From Prorocentrum cordatum (taxonomy: Eukaryota > Sar > Dinophyceae > Prorocentrales > Prorocentraceae), in assembly GCA_963575745.1 (NCBI GenBank), contig CAUYUJ010020538.1, positions 60,001 through 124,000 of the forward strand: a stretch of DNA of 64,000 nt, read 5' to 3'. The translations under genes were made by a program, and so were the position numbers. This document shows positions 1-9,326 of this stretch, one piece after another; the stretch's first letter is position 1, and every line of letters starts with the position of its first letter. Below the pieces are notes generated by a model, which saw only the letters and a program-made list of their open reading frames with translations, made no database searches and was not told the DNA's origin.

Positions 1-110
1 GTAGTAGTAAAGTAGTAGTAGTAGTATCCAGTATAAGTAGTAGTAGTAGTATATAAGTAGTAAGTAGTAGCACAGCAGCAAGCAGCAGTAGTAGTAGTAT
101 AAGTAGTTAT

Positions 111-142
<32 letters not shown>

Positions 143-195
143 TAGTAGTTAGTAGTAGTAGTAGTATAGTAGTAGTAGTAGTAGTAGTAGTAGTC

Positions 196-227
<32 letters not shown>

Positions 228-228
228 C

Positions 229-280
<52 letters not shown>

Positions 281-281
281 G

Positions 282-357
<76 letters not shown>

Positions 358-358
358 C
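1..358. repeat. (GTA)n trinucleotide microsatellite
   Basis: Almost uninterrupted GTA/TAG repeats with a few C and G substitutions. The same motif forms the 2.3-kb tract near the other end of the window (59.5-61.8 kb). Open frames here translate to single-residue runs and are not genes. Confidence 0.97.
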
Positions 359-419
359 CCCTTCCCGCCGCAAAGTCCAAGGGTCTCGGGCGACTGTTGA
401 GTCTCCTCAATCCAGGATC

Positions 420-932
420 AGGGGGCCTCCGCTCATCACCCTCATCCTCCTCCTCCGACTCCTCCTCCTCCTCGTCCTCCCCCTCCGCCTCCCCCTCCTC
501 CTCCTCGTCCACCTCCTCCGTGTTCCCTCGCAGAACCCGCAAGCGAGCGACTGATTGCTTGACCGAAGGGGTGGAAAGCTAGAACAACATGGCACACATC
601 GCCCGCGAGGAGGGAGGAGGAGGGGGGAGGAGGGAGGGAGGAGGAAGTGGGAGGAGGAGGAGGAGGTGGAGGAAGGAGGAGGTGGAGGGAGGAGGAGGAA
701 GGAGGAGGAGGAAGGAAGAGGAAGCAGGGAGGGAGGAGGGAAGAAGGAGGAAAAAGAAGGAGATACGAGTAGGAGGAGGAGGAAGAGTAAGAAAATAATG
801 AAGAAGAGGAAGGAGGGAGGGATGAGGGAGGAGAACGAGGAAGGAGGAAGGAGGAAGGAAAGGGGAGAAAGGGAGGAGATAGGAGGAGGAGGAGGAGGAG
901 GAGGAGGAGGAGGAGGAGGAGGAGGAGGATGA
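420..932. repeat. (CCT)n then (GGA)n low-complexity tracts
   Basis: Pyrimidine-rich CTCCTC repeats up to about 520, a ~80-base unique island at 530-600, then impure GGA repeats from about 606 that become pure GGA before 930. The opposed C-rich and G-rich tracts could fold back on each other. Long frames on both strands are compositional. Confidence 0.95.
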
Positions 933-1004
933 GTAGGAAGGAGAACGAGGAGGTCGAGGAGCTCGAATGTCGAGCTCCTCGACGTTCCGACCGCACCACT
1001 GGCC

Positions 1005-1300
1005 ACCTACAAGCCGCCTACCACCCACCTACCGCCCACCTACCGGCCACCTACCGCAAATCTACCGGCCACCTACCGGCCTCCTACCGCCCCACTTGTC
1101 GGCCACCTACCGCAAATCTACCGGCCACCTACCGGCCACCTACCGGCCAAATTGTGAGGATGTATCAGGCGAAATCGCTAATCTACCGAAAACCTACCGC
1201 AAACCTACCGCCCCACCTACCGCAAACCTACCGCACACCTACCGCACACCTACCGCAAACCTACCGCAGATCTACCGCAGATCTACCGCCACTCTGCTGC
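1005..1300. repeat. Degenerate CCTACCG(C/G) minisatellite
   Basis: Tandem variants of a 10-12 base unit of the form CACCTACCGGC / CACCTACCGCAAAT, roughly 25 copies. A shorter relative lies at 6362-6440. Both lie next to minus-strand gene candidates. The plus-strand reading is a proline/threonine-rich artefact. Confidence 0.92.
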
Positions 1301-1420
1301 GGCTCCGCGGCCGCTGCTCCGCTGCTCGACACCCCCCTCGAACGACACAAATGGACCACCCTGCCGTGAGATCGCGTCCGAAGGGCTACGAATCCTTTTC
1401 GAACGACCCCACGAGCAGCA

Positions 1421-1865
1421 TCAGCTGAGCCGCGGGGAGCTCCCCAATGTCCAGCACGCGCCGCGGGGGCTTCCCCAAGCCTCCAGCACCTGCCGTACGC
1501 AGGTTGCGCGGTCTTGAAACTGTGGCAATGGTTCCGCCTCGAACCAATTCACATGAGAAGCATCACCACGTTGCAAAAATATTCTCTGAAGCCCAAAGAG
1601 TTTCGCAATGGCGCACACGTGCGAAATTGGGGGTGCAGGCAGGGGTGGCCTGGGAGGAGGAGGGGGAAGTAGGACGAGGAGGAGGAGGAGGAGGAAATTA
1701 AGGAAGATATGGACGTGGAGGCTGTTAAGACAGGAGGAGGATAATGAAGAGGATTGCTTACAAGGCGTGCTTCTCATATGCCGCGGAGCTCGAGCATCTT
1801 CCCAGAACGTCGGCCCGAAGAAAAGAATTGGGCTTACTGCCCATGCCCTCACCCCCCACGTGCGG
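1421..1865. other. Unassigned sequence 3' of minus-strand gene
   Basis: Mostly unique sequence with a small GGA-rich patch at 1640-1700. Open frames exist on both strands but none has a recognisable domain. It may hold 3' sequence of the minus-strand gene that begins upstream at 3335. I call no gene. Confidence 0.4.
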
Positions 1866-2032
1866 CTACTGCGACGACTCGGAGCTCATGCCGTCCTTGA
1901 TCGACTTGATGCGGGCAGCCGCGGCCTTCACGCTGTCGATGGCGTCCTCCACCTCCCCGAACTCCACCGAGAGCTGCGGCAAGTTGGTAGTGTCGTCGTC
2001 GATGGTCATGTCGGTGCCTGTGGCCGAGACAT

Positions 2033-2136
2033 TCTTTCGGGGGTCGGGGATCACGCGTGCTCGATTTCGCCCTCGCGGCCCTATCGGGCCACGCAAAAAA
2101 ATGCGATCGAGCGCGCGAGGCCCCGCCCCTGAAAGA
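2033..2136. repeat. Foldback element inside exon (introner-like, 104 bp)
   Basis: Imperfect inverted repeat: left arm 2033-2081 (TCTTTCGGGGGTCGGGG...) and right arm 2086-2136, separated by four bases. It sits inside the minus-strand coding region. A GT-AG intron at 2147-2034 (114 nt, a multiple of three) would remove it, and the frame stays open through it. Confidence 0.75.
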
Positions 2137-2937
2137 CGGATCTCAACCCCCGAGGCGCCCATGCAGAGCATCTTGTTGATGTCCTCGTTCTTGGCGGCCG
2201 CGGCCTTCAGGGTCTCCAGCGCCTTCTGCAGGGAGCCCTTGAACTTCTTGTTGACGCCCGCGACCACTCCTCGTCCTTGGGCTCGATCTTGTTCAGCAAG
2301 GCCGACGCCTGGGTCGTGGCGGCCCCGTAGCTGAGGGTGAGATCGAACGCCCGCTTGCGCGTGGTCTTCGCGGCGTCCCCGCCACAGCCAGCGCCTCCAC
2401 GGCGCTTGGCGCCTTTACCTTTGGCTTTGGCCTTGGCCCTGGACGAGGCGCCCTTGTCTTTATTGTCCTTGTCTCTCTTGTCCTTCTTCTCCTTCGGTGA
2501 CTCCCTCTACTCCTTCTCCTTGCTTGGCTTCAGCGGAGTGTCCAGCGGCGCCGTCGGTTGCGATGCCGCCCCTGGTGTCGCAGTCGCCGCTGTCGCAGGC
2601 GCTGGCTTTATCGCCTCGATCTCCTTGACCACTGGGTTCTTCTCGCGCTGCTCTGTATTCCAAGTGGTGCGGTCGTCCTCGATCTCGGTCTCCTCGACGT
2701 ACTTGAAAGTCAGCCTCTTCGAGCGCTTGCTGATGGCCACCCACGTACTGTTCCTGTTCTTGGCCTGCTGCAGCATGGCCCACTTGCAGGACCCCACCGC
2801 GCCCTCGACGCAGGCCGCCGAAGGAGTGGCGCCGACGGAACCCCCCTCCTTATCGAGGATCTGCTCGAAGTTGAGCATCTGGCCTTTCCTCTGGCGGCTG
2901 ACGATCTGCTGCGTCATCTTGCTGCGTGTCTCCTCGG

Positions 2938-3005
2938 CCGCATAGCGCATTCGCCCGCTCGTCCTCCACGCAAGGGGAGGACGAGCAGGCAAATGATCTA
3001 TGCGG
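2938..3005. repeat. Foldback element inside exon (introner-like, 68 bp)
   Basis: Two 30-bp arms, 2938-2967 and 2976-3005, differ at only a few positions and are separated by an 8-base loop (ACGCAAGG). The element fills nearly all of a predicted 76-nt GC-AG intron (3008-2933, minus strand). Removing that intron joins EEYQGP to ETRSKMTQQ in frame. Confidence 0.8.
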
Positions 3006-3369
3006 GGCTGGCCCCTGGTACTCCTCGTACTTCTGCTTCGCCCACTCCTTGCGAGCCAAGGCCTTCGCGTCGCAGTCCTTCTTGTCGTACTCGGCCTTCC
3101 TCGCCTGGTTCGCCGCGCACCAGCGGCGGAACCTCTTGCCCACCTGGCTGTCCGCGTCCACCTCGAAGTTCTCCATGGCGCAGAGCTCCAAGAAGTGGTC
3201 GTACTGCCTGTCCAACTTGTCCTTCAGGTGGGACGTGGTGTCGTCGTCGTCCTCGCTCTCGATCTCCATGTCCTGCAGCCCGCTGTCGATGAACATCTTC
3301 ATCAACTCCTCCTCGAAGTAAGCGGCGTCCGCAACCTAAACCTGCAGAGAAACAAGTAATGTCACGGCA

Positions 3370-3805
3370 AAAGTTGCCAGGCGAGCGGTAGGAGGAGGAG
3401 GAGGAGGAGGAGGGGGAGGAAGAAGAGGAGGAGGAAGAGGAGGAGGGGGAGGAAGAGGATGAGGAGAAGGAGGCGGCGGATGGGGAAGTAGAGGGAGGGG
3501 GTGGAGGAGGCCGAAAGATGATGCGCGCGGAGGGGAGGGTGCCAGGGAAAAGCGGTGGTGAGGTTCGAACGAGAGGGGGTGCAGCATTAGTGCGCCAGCG
3601 ACGCTTCGCCCATCAACCTCCTCCTCTTCCTCCTCCTCCCCCTCTCCCTCGCCCCCCTCGTCCTTCTCCGCCTCGTCCTCCTCCTCCTCCTCCTCCTCCT
3701 CCTCTCCCTCCCCCTCCTCGTCCCTCTCCTCCTCCTCGTCCTCTCCTCCTCGCCCTCCGCCTCCCTCCTCCTCCTCCTCCTCCTCCTCCTCCTCCTCCTC
3801 CTCCC
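3370..3805. repeat. (GGA)n and (CCT)n microsatellites
   Basis: Purine tract at 3388-3510, a short unique island at about 3515-3610, then pyrimidine CCT repeats at 3615-3805. The opposed tracts could form a hairpin or triplex. The long open frames through this region are artefacts. Confidence 0.93.
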
Positions 3806-3829
3806 CTCCTCCTCCCCTCCCGGGGGGGG

Positions 3830-4030
3830 GGGGGGCTCCAACAGCTGCCCCCGTTTCCCCTCGCGGGCCGCCGCCCGCGTTTTCCCCTCGCTGGCCTGGT
3901 GCCCCCTCGTGAGACTCTGCGCCCCCTCGGTGGCCACCCGCGCGGCCTCCAGTGCCGCCGCCGACGTGCGCGCGAGCGACTCGCCGAGCAGTTGGGCCTG
4001 GCGCCAGCACCAGATGAGGAGACAGACTCG
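3830..4030 (-). CDS. Possible Ala-rich helical exon (hypothetical)
   Basis: An island of unique sequence between CCT and GA microsatellites. Read on the minus strand it encodes a regular Ala/Glu-rich amphipathic stretch containing WCWRQAQLLGESLART and ATEGAQSLTRGHQASEGK. It is flanked by repeats on both sides, like the exon islands at 8-10 kb. It may belong to the same minus-strand transcript as a neighbouring frame. No start, stop or splice site is fixed and no family is recognised. Confidence 0.25.
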
Positions 4031-4034
4031 AGAG

Positions 4035-4040
4035 GGAGAT

Positions 4041-4086
<46 letters not shown>

Positions 4087-4212
4087 AAGAGAGAGAAAGA
4101 GAGAGAAAGAGAGAGAAAGAGAAAGAGAGAGAGAGAGAGAACGAGAGAGAGAGAGAGAGAGAGAACGAGAGAGAGAGAGAGAGAGAGAGAACGAGAGAGA
4201 GAGAGAGAGAGG
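4035..4212. repeat. (GA)n microsatellite with AAAGA and AACGA variants
   Basis: About 170 bases of GA repeats with regular interruptions (GAGAAAGA near 4076-4128, GAACGAGA near 4139-4195). Confidence 0.97.
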
Positions 4213-4236
4213 CGCGCAGACAGCACAGCATTCTGA

Positions 4237-4392
4237 CCGATCGAGGCCCTGGAATCGGGATTCGGTTGGATCGAGGCCCTGGCCCTGGAATCGGGATTCG
4301 GTTGGATCGAGGCCCTGGAATCGGGATTCGGTTGGATCGAGGCCCTGGCCCTGGAATCGGGATTCGGTTGGATCGAGGCCCTGGCCCTGCCG
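4237..4392. repeat. 30/36-bp minisatellite, about 5 copies
   Basis: Tandem units of GATCGAGGCCCTGG(CCCTGG)AATCGGGATTCGGTTG. Units differ by presence or absence of an extra CCCTGG hexamer, giving 30- and 36-bp versions. The unit stays in a constant frame, so an Arg/Pro-rich repeat peptide appears on either strand; there is no evidence it is expressed. Confidence 0.93.
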
Positions 4393-4399
4393 AAAGCCG

Positions 4400-4490
4400 A
4401 TGGGGTCGACCGCGACGACGACCGACGACGGCGAGGATGAACGACCCACGACGACCGACGAAGGAAGACGACGACGACGACGATAAAGAC

Positions 4491-4521
<31 letters not shown>

Positions 4522-4665
4522 ACTACGACGACGACGACAATGAGGATTAAAGACCCACGACGACCGACGAATGAAGGCGACGACGACGATCGACGACGAC
4601 GATCGACGACAACGACGACGACGACGATGACGACGACGTCGCGTCCACGACGTCCACGCCGTCCA
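4400..4665. repeat. (GAC)n microsatellite
   Basis: CGACGACGA repeats with imperfections. A similar tract lies at 6517-6775. Confidence 0.95.
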
Positions 4666-4984
4666 CGACCGACGACGGGGCCGACGATGTCGATGGAGGA
4701 CGGATGGAGGAGGCGGGGGGATGATGGATGAGCCACGACGTTCCATCAAGGCTTCGCCGCCCAGCAGTCTGACGCTTCAGAGCGCACAAATTATCTGCCT
4801 GAAGGCGTTGGCGGCCTATAGAGAGTTCGAGCAATGAGAGGTCCTCGGCCATTCTCCAGTCCTCATTCCTCTCCTCATTCCCCCCTCCTCCCCCAATCCT
4901 TTCTGACATTGCCAAATCAGCCCTCATCCAATCGAAAATTCGATGCAATACAATGTGCACGCAAGTGCACAGTATGTAGGATGT

Positions 4985-6205
4985 CTACATGGTCGGGCTG
5001 GGCGGAGGAGACAGCCTGGGGCGCTTGCCCGCGTCTGGGACATCCTCGGGCCCCCACGGCTGCGGGACCTCCTTATCATCAGAGCGCCGACTCTTCGGCG
5101 GCGGGGTCTTGGGCGTTTCAGGCGCTGGCGAAGAAGGCTTGGTGGCTGGCCTCTTCTGGACCGCTGCTGCAGGCCTGCGCTTCATCTGCGTCTGCGGGAA
5201 GTCCTCCTTCTTCTTGTTGCAGACGCCCTCCTTGTCGAGCGTGCCCTCCGCGTACTTCTTGGCGATCGGGTTCATCCACTCGGCGGCGAGCTTCTCCAGC
5301 TTGCTCCGCTGGCTGGAGACGGCGATGCTCTCCCCATCAGCTGCGAACGCTTCCACGTTCAGCTGCGCGATTTGGCCCTGGCCAGCGCGGCGCAGGCAGA
5401 TGTACCGAATCTTGCGGCCGCCTGGCGCGCCCCAACGAAAGTGCACGTCGATCTTCTCCGTGTCCATGTAGCCCACGAACAGCTCAGGCGTTGTTGCTGC
5501 TGCTGCTGCTCCCGTCGGCGCTGCTGCTCGCGCTGCTGCTGCTGCTGGCCTGCGCAGGGTTGCGCTGTCGCCGAACTCGGCCATCCACTTCTTCACCGTG
5601 GTCTGCATGACGCTCTTCGTGCTGCCGTCGCTGAAGATGGCCACCATGGGGTCGGTCTCGGAGCTCTGATCTGGAGGCACCATCTCCTTGGCCCACTCGG
5701 TGTGGCTCTTCTTGTTGGAGCCCTCTGGCCAGCGGTAGGCCAGCCCAGTGTCCTTGTCGTAGCCGAACGAGTAGACGATCGAGCCAGCGGCCGCTGCTGC
5801 TGGTCTCCTGCAGGGCGGTGCGCCGTCGGAGTTGCCATCTTCTGGAGGGTCTTCCTCTGACTGCTCCTCTTCCTCTCCCTCCTCCTCCTCCTCATCCTCC
5901 TCCGCGTCCTCATCCTCGTCCTCGCCGGCCTCGCCGGCCTGCTCCTCGCCCTCTTCTTCGCCAGCTTCAGCCTCTGCGCCTCCGCCCTCGCCAGAGAAGC
6001 CCAGCGACCTGAACCGCGCGGGCGCCTTGTCCTTCTTGTACCTGCTGGGGTTGATCTGGCGCCAGTAGTCCTTGAGCCGCTTCACCATCGTCGACTGCCA
6101 ACTGGTTTTCTCGTCGTCGCTCTTGAACTTGAACCCGTTCTGCTTGGCAATCTCGCCCAGCATGTCCTCGCAGTCCCGCTTGAGCAAGCCGAGAGACGGA
6201 AGCAC
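4985..6205 (-). CDS. Hypothetical protein with acidic and RRPAAA segments (exon or partial gene)
   Basis: A 406-codon minus-strand frame without internal stops, ending PSPTM and TAG. The first codon at 6205 is GTG; the frame opens just after an acceptor-like CCTAG, so an upstream exon is likely. The first in-frame Met is at 6163. Order: a basic helical N terminus (residues 1-75, including EIAKQNGFKFKSDDEK and VKRLKDYWRQINPSRYKK); a very acidic Glu/Asp block (about 80-125); Ala-rich linkers beginning RRPAAAAA (about 133 and 218); a region with YDKDTGLAYRWPEGS; a region with DVHFRWGAPGGRKIRY; and a C terminus with KRRPAAAVQKRP and Pro-rich, basic sequence. The basic ends and KRPA repeats suggest a nuclear or nucleic-acid-associated protein, by inference only. 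I recognise no catalytic domain. Base composition is balanced compared with the surrounding microsatellites, which supports real coding. Confidence 0.6.
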   Translation of the reverse strand: MLPSLGLLKRDCEDMLGEIAKQNGFKFKSDDEKTSWQSTMVKRLKDYWRQINPSRYKKDKAPARFRSLGFSGEGGGAEAEAGEEEGEEQAGEAGEDEDEDAEEDEEEEEGEEEEQSEEDPPEDGNSDGAPPCRRPAAAAAGSIVYSFGYDKDTGLAYRWPEGSNKKSHTEWAKEMVPPDQSSETDPMVAIFSDGSTKSVMQTTVKKWMAEFGDSATLRRPAAAAARAAAPTGAAAAATTPELFVGYMDTEKIDVHFRWGAPGGRKIRYICLRRAGQGQIAQLNVEAFAADGESIAVSSQRSKLEKLAAEWMNPIAKKYAEGTLDKEGVCNKKKEDFPQTQMKRRPAAAVQKRPATKPSSPAPETPKTPPPKSRRSDDKEVPQPWGPEDVPDAGKRPRLSPPPSPTM

Positions 6206-6284
6206 CTCTAGGTGCGGAGGTCAATTTTCCGCCCCATCGTCACGGCCCAGACCACGCGTGCACGCGAGGTTTGGGCCATGGCAG

Positions 6285-6358
6285 ATTCTACAGCCGTCGA
6301 GGCCGAGTGGAACCCCACCTCAAGGCGGGGTTGCACTCGACCTCGACGGTTGTAGAAT
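6285..6358. repeat. Foldback element, 74 bp
   Basis: Two 32-bp arms (6285-6316 ATTCTACAGCCGTCGAGG...; 6327-6358) with three mismatches and a 10-base loop. It lies 80 bp upstream of the minus-strand frame that starts at 6205, probably within or next to an intron. Confidence 0.85.
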
Positions 6359-6361
6359 TCG

Positions 6362-6440
6362 CACACCTCCCTCACACCTCCCGCACACCTACGCGCACCT
6401 GCCGCACGCCTACCGCACTCCTAGCGCACTCCTACCGACA
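6362..6440. repeat. Short degenerate CACCTACCGCA minisatellite
   Basis: About seven diverged copies of the unit seen at 1005-1300 (CACACCTACGCGCACCTGCCGCACGCCTACCGCACTCC). Confidence 0.8.
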
Positions 6441-6516
6441 ACCGCCCTAGTCCTCGTCCACCCCCTCCCCGAAACCCGAAGTTCCTCCCCCCCCTCCTCT
6501 TCAGGGGGGGAATAGG

Positions 6517-6625
6517 TGACGACGACGACGACGACGACGACACCGACGACAATGAGACTGAGAATGAGATTAACGACGACGACGGAGACGACGACGACGG
6601 ACGACGGACGACGGACGACGGACGA

Positions 6626-6671
<46 letters not shown>

Positions 6672-6775
6672 TGACGACTGACGACTGACGACTGACGACT
6701 GACGACACCGACGACGACGACGACGACTACGACGACGACTACGACGACGACGACGACGACGACGGCGACGATGGG
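6517..6775. repeat. (GAC)n microsatellite
   Basis: ACGACGACG repeats with GACTGAC and GGACGAC variants. Its position next to the island at 6782-6950 resembles microsatellite-filled introns elsewhere in the window. Confidence 0.95.
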
Positions 6776-6781
6776 GGATGC

Positions 6782-6952
6782 ACCTCTATCGTTGCTCCGA
6801 TGAAGTCGGCGTTGTCCTCGATCGAGCGGCGGACCCCCGTTGCCCTTGACATCGGCCACGGCGAGAAACGCGGGTCGCTTTATGAATGGGGCAATCGCCT
6901 TAGCAATTGCTGAGGTGTCGGCCGTGTCCGCGTCCATTTCAGAATACCCTGA
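6782..6952 (-). CDS. Possible exon of an unknown minus-strand gene
   Basis: On the minus strand an acceptor-like CCAATTTCAG ends at about 6948 and is followed by GYSEMDADTADTSAIAKAIA and PFIKRPAFLAVADVKGNGG. A different frame then reads SIEDNADFIGATIEVHP up to the GAC tract. Composition and amino-acid mix look coding, but the frame change means either a missed intron or decay. No family recognised. Confidence 0.3.
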
Positions 6953-7314
6953 AATTGGACCAAAACATCTACGGTGCATGCCATGACCGCCGACGGCACG
7001 AGCAGCCCCGAGGAGAGTCGGAGGAGCAGCAGCGGAATGGAGCAGGAGGAGAGTCGGAGGAACAACATTGGAAGGAGTCGGAGAAGCAGTTGAACGTAGG
7101 AGGGCGGCGGGGGCGTTCAATAGGCAGAGCGAGAGGAGGATCAGGAGGAGCAGCAGGAGGAGCAGGAGGAGGAGCAGGAGAAGAGCAGCTGAGGAGGAGG
7201 AGGGATGCCAAGGAGTGGCAGGACGAGGACGAGGAGGAGGAGGAGGCAGATGAGAAGGAGGAGGATGCGGAGGAGGAGGATGGGGAGGAGGAGGAGGAGG
7301 AGGAGGAGTCTCGG

Positions 7315-7436
7315 CATCGCTCGGACTTTTTTCGACGTCGATGACGACGTCGACGTCGTCGGGGGGAGGGGTGGCGGTGCACGAAAACACACGCGCCAAA
7401 ACGAACAACGCACAGGAAACGCACGTCCGAGCGATG
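7315..7436. mobile_element. Short TIR element, copy A (122 bp, CATCGCTCGGAC ends)
   Basis: Starts CATCGCTCGGAC and ends GTCCGAGCGATG, a perfect 12-bp terminal inverted repeat. The interior contains the self-complementary GACGTCGACGTCGTC. It is embedded in GGA repeats and has no coding capacity. The MITE-like assignment is inferred from the TIR and from the copies B and C. Confidence 0.65.
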
Positions 7437-7613
7437 GCGAGTATAGGAGGAGCAGGAGGAGGAGCAGGAGAAGAGCAGCTGAGGAGGAGGAGGGATGACA
7501 AGGAGTAGCAGGACGAGGACGAGGAGGAGGAGGAGGCAGATGAGAAGGAGGAGGATGCGGAGGAGGAGGATGGGGAGGAGGAGGAGGAGGAAGAGAAGGA
7601 GGAGGAGTCTCGG

Positions 7614-7735
7614 CATCGCTCGGACTTTTTTCGACGTCGATGACGACGTCGACGTCGTCGGGGGGAGGGGTGGTGGTGCACGAAAACACACGCGCCAAAA
7701 CGAACAACGCACAGGAAACGCACGTCCGAGCGATG
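7614..7735. mobile_element. Short TIR element, copy B (122 bp)
   Basis: Same sequence as 7315-7436 with one or two base changes. It came from the 290-bp tandem duplication, so it is not an independent insertion. Confidence 0.65.
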
Positions 7736-7959
7736 GCGAGTATAGGAGGAGGAGGAGGAGGAGGAGGAGGACGAGGAGGAGGAGGAGGGGAATGACGACG
7801 AGAAGGAGGGGCATGAGGAGGAGGACGAGGCCGAGGTGGAGAGGGACGACGATGAGGATTGGGGCAGGGGAGGATGGAGTGGGCGGGATGGGATGGGAGG
7901 ACGTGGCGGGGGATACGACTCGACGGGAGGAGAGCGAGGGAGAAGCAGGAAAGAACGCG

Positions 7960-9295
7960 AGCCTCGACGTGCTCGCGGTTGGGCTTAAGCGGCACCGAGT
8001 CTTCCACGTCGATGGGCGGCGGCGTCAGCTTCGGCGTCGGCTTGTGATGCGTCGGCGTGGGCGTCGGCGCGGGCTGCGTCGGCGCGGGCTGCGTCGGCGC
8101 GGGCACCTGCTCCTCGGGCGGCGTGGGCGGCGTCGCGGGCACCTGCTCCTCGGGCGGCATGGGCTGCGTCGCGGGCACCTGCTCCTCGGGCTCGTCCTCT
8201 CGCTGCGTCTGCGCCTCGGGCACCCACGGCGGCTGCGCGTCGACAGGCGTCTCGGGCTCCTCGACGACCGACGGGGCCTCGGGATCGCGCGGCCTCCTCT
8301 ACCCCCGCCCCCTCTCCTCCCACACTCCTATCCTCGGCCTCCGCACCCATCAACTTGTCCTCCCGACTGCTCGTCCATCCATCCATCCTCATCCGTTCAG
8401 CCGTCTTGCTTTCCTCGTTCTTCTGCTGTTGCTGCCCCCCTCCTCCTCCTCCTCCTCCTCCTCCTCCTCCTCCTCCTCATCCTCATCCTCATCCTCCCCC
8501 CTCCCCTTCATCCTACTCCCTCCTCCTCTTCCTGCCCCTGCTCCTGCTGCTGCTGCTCCTCCTCCTCCTCCGAGTGTGTCGCCATCGGCCTCCTCCTCAT
8601 CGCTCTCGAATTCGTTCGACTCCTCGCGGAGCTCCCCGAAGGTCGACCGCCATTCGCTCGGCAAGCTGAACGCCCCCCCTTACGAGTATACTCGGAAGGG
8701 GGGACGTTCAGCTCCATTGCCCCCATCGGTCTCGGTTCGGGGGCGCGAGTCGAAACATTGTTGCCAGAGGGGATCGGCCTGCGACAACGGCGCGTCGTCG
8801 CTGGACGCGTCGATGGCGGCGGCGGCCTCTGGAATTTTGTTTGTTACCCATCCTCCCTCTTCCTCCTCCTCCTCCTCCTCCTCCTCCTCCTCCTCCCTCC
8901 TCCCCCCCCTCATTATTCTTCCTCCTCCTCCTTCTCCCCTCCCCCTCCTTCTGCCGTTGCTGCCGATGCTTATGTTGTTGCAGCTGGCGTTGCTGCTACC
9001 GCTGTTGCTGCTCCCCTTCCTCATCATCCTCATCCTCTGCCGCCGCCTCCTCGAGGAGCTCCTCCTCCTCCTCCTCCTCCTCCTCCTTCTCCTCCTGCTC
9101 CTCCTCATCCTACTCGCCATCGCTCGGACGTCCGTTTCCTCTGCGTTTTTCGTTTTGGTGCGTGTGTTTTCGTGCACCATCCCCCCCTCCCCCCGACGAC
9201 GTCGACGTCGACGCCGACGTCGAAAACAAAAGTCCGAGCGATTCCGAGACTCCTCCTCCTCCTCCTCTTCCTCCTCCTCCTCCTCCTCCTCCCCC

Positions 9296-9326
<31 letters not shown>

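Larger units (their letters stand above)
1866..3335 (-). pseudogene. Decayed dinoflagellate hypothetical gene (Lys/Glu-rich, multi-exon)
   Basis: Read on the minus strand, coding-like sequence starts after an acceptor-like TTTAG at 3336 (VADAAYFEEELMMKMF; the Met at 3305 need not be the start). It continues through a helical Lys/Glu region ending KEWAKQKYEEYQ, a region with TWVAISKRSKRLTFKYVEE, a Lys-rich stretch, and a C-terminal helical part ending at 1866. Two introns are inferred: 3008-2933 (76 nt, GC-AG, phase 0) and 2147-2034 (114 nt, GT-AG, phase 0); each consists largely of an inverted repeat. Damage: an in-frame TAG at 2509-2507 followed by the same frame (RESPKEKKDKRD), and a one-base frame change near 2262 between IEPKDEEW and VAGVNKKF. 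I do not recognise a function. The general pattern (basic helix, then W-x-x-x-x-x-x-x-x-R-L-x-F-x-Y-x-E) resembles hypothetical proteins I associate with dinoflagellate genomes and the gene at 25.3-27.7 kb. Pseudogene status depends on the TAG and frameshift not being sequencing errors. Confidence 0.5.
7000..7850. repeat. GGA-rich tract with a 290-bp tandem duplication
   Basis: Two tandem copies with a 290-bp period (7202-7491 and 7492-7781), each made of impure GGA repeats plus a 122-bp unique insert. The copies are nearly identical and differ mainly in GGA length. A related 122-bp insert lies in reverse orientation at 9118-9242. Confidence 0.92.

Noticed and set aside
3336-4749. 466-, 378- and 303-codon minus-strand frames and a 322-codon plus-strand frame
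   Set aside because: They run through GA, GAC, CCT and GGA microsatellites and a minisatellite, so they overlap antisense with no domain. Only the Ala-rich island at 3830-4030 was kept, at low confidence.
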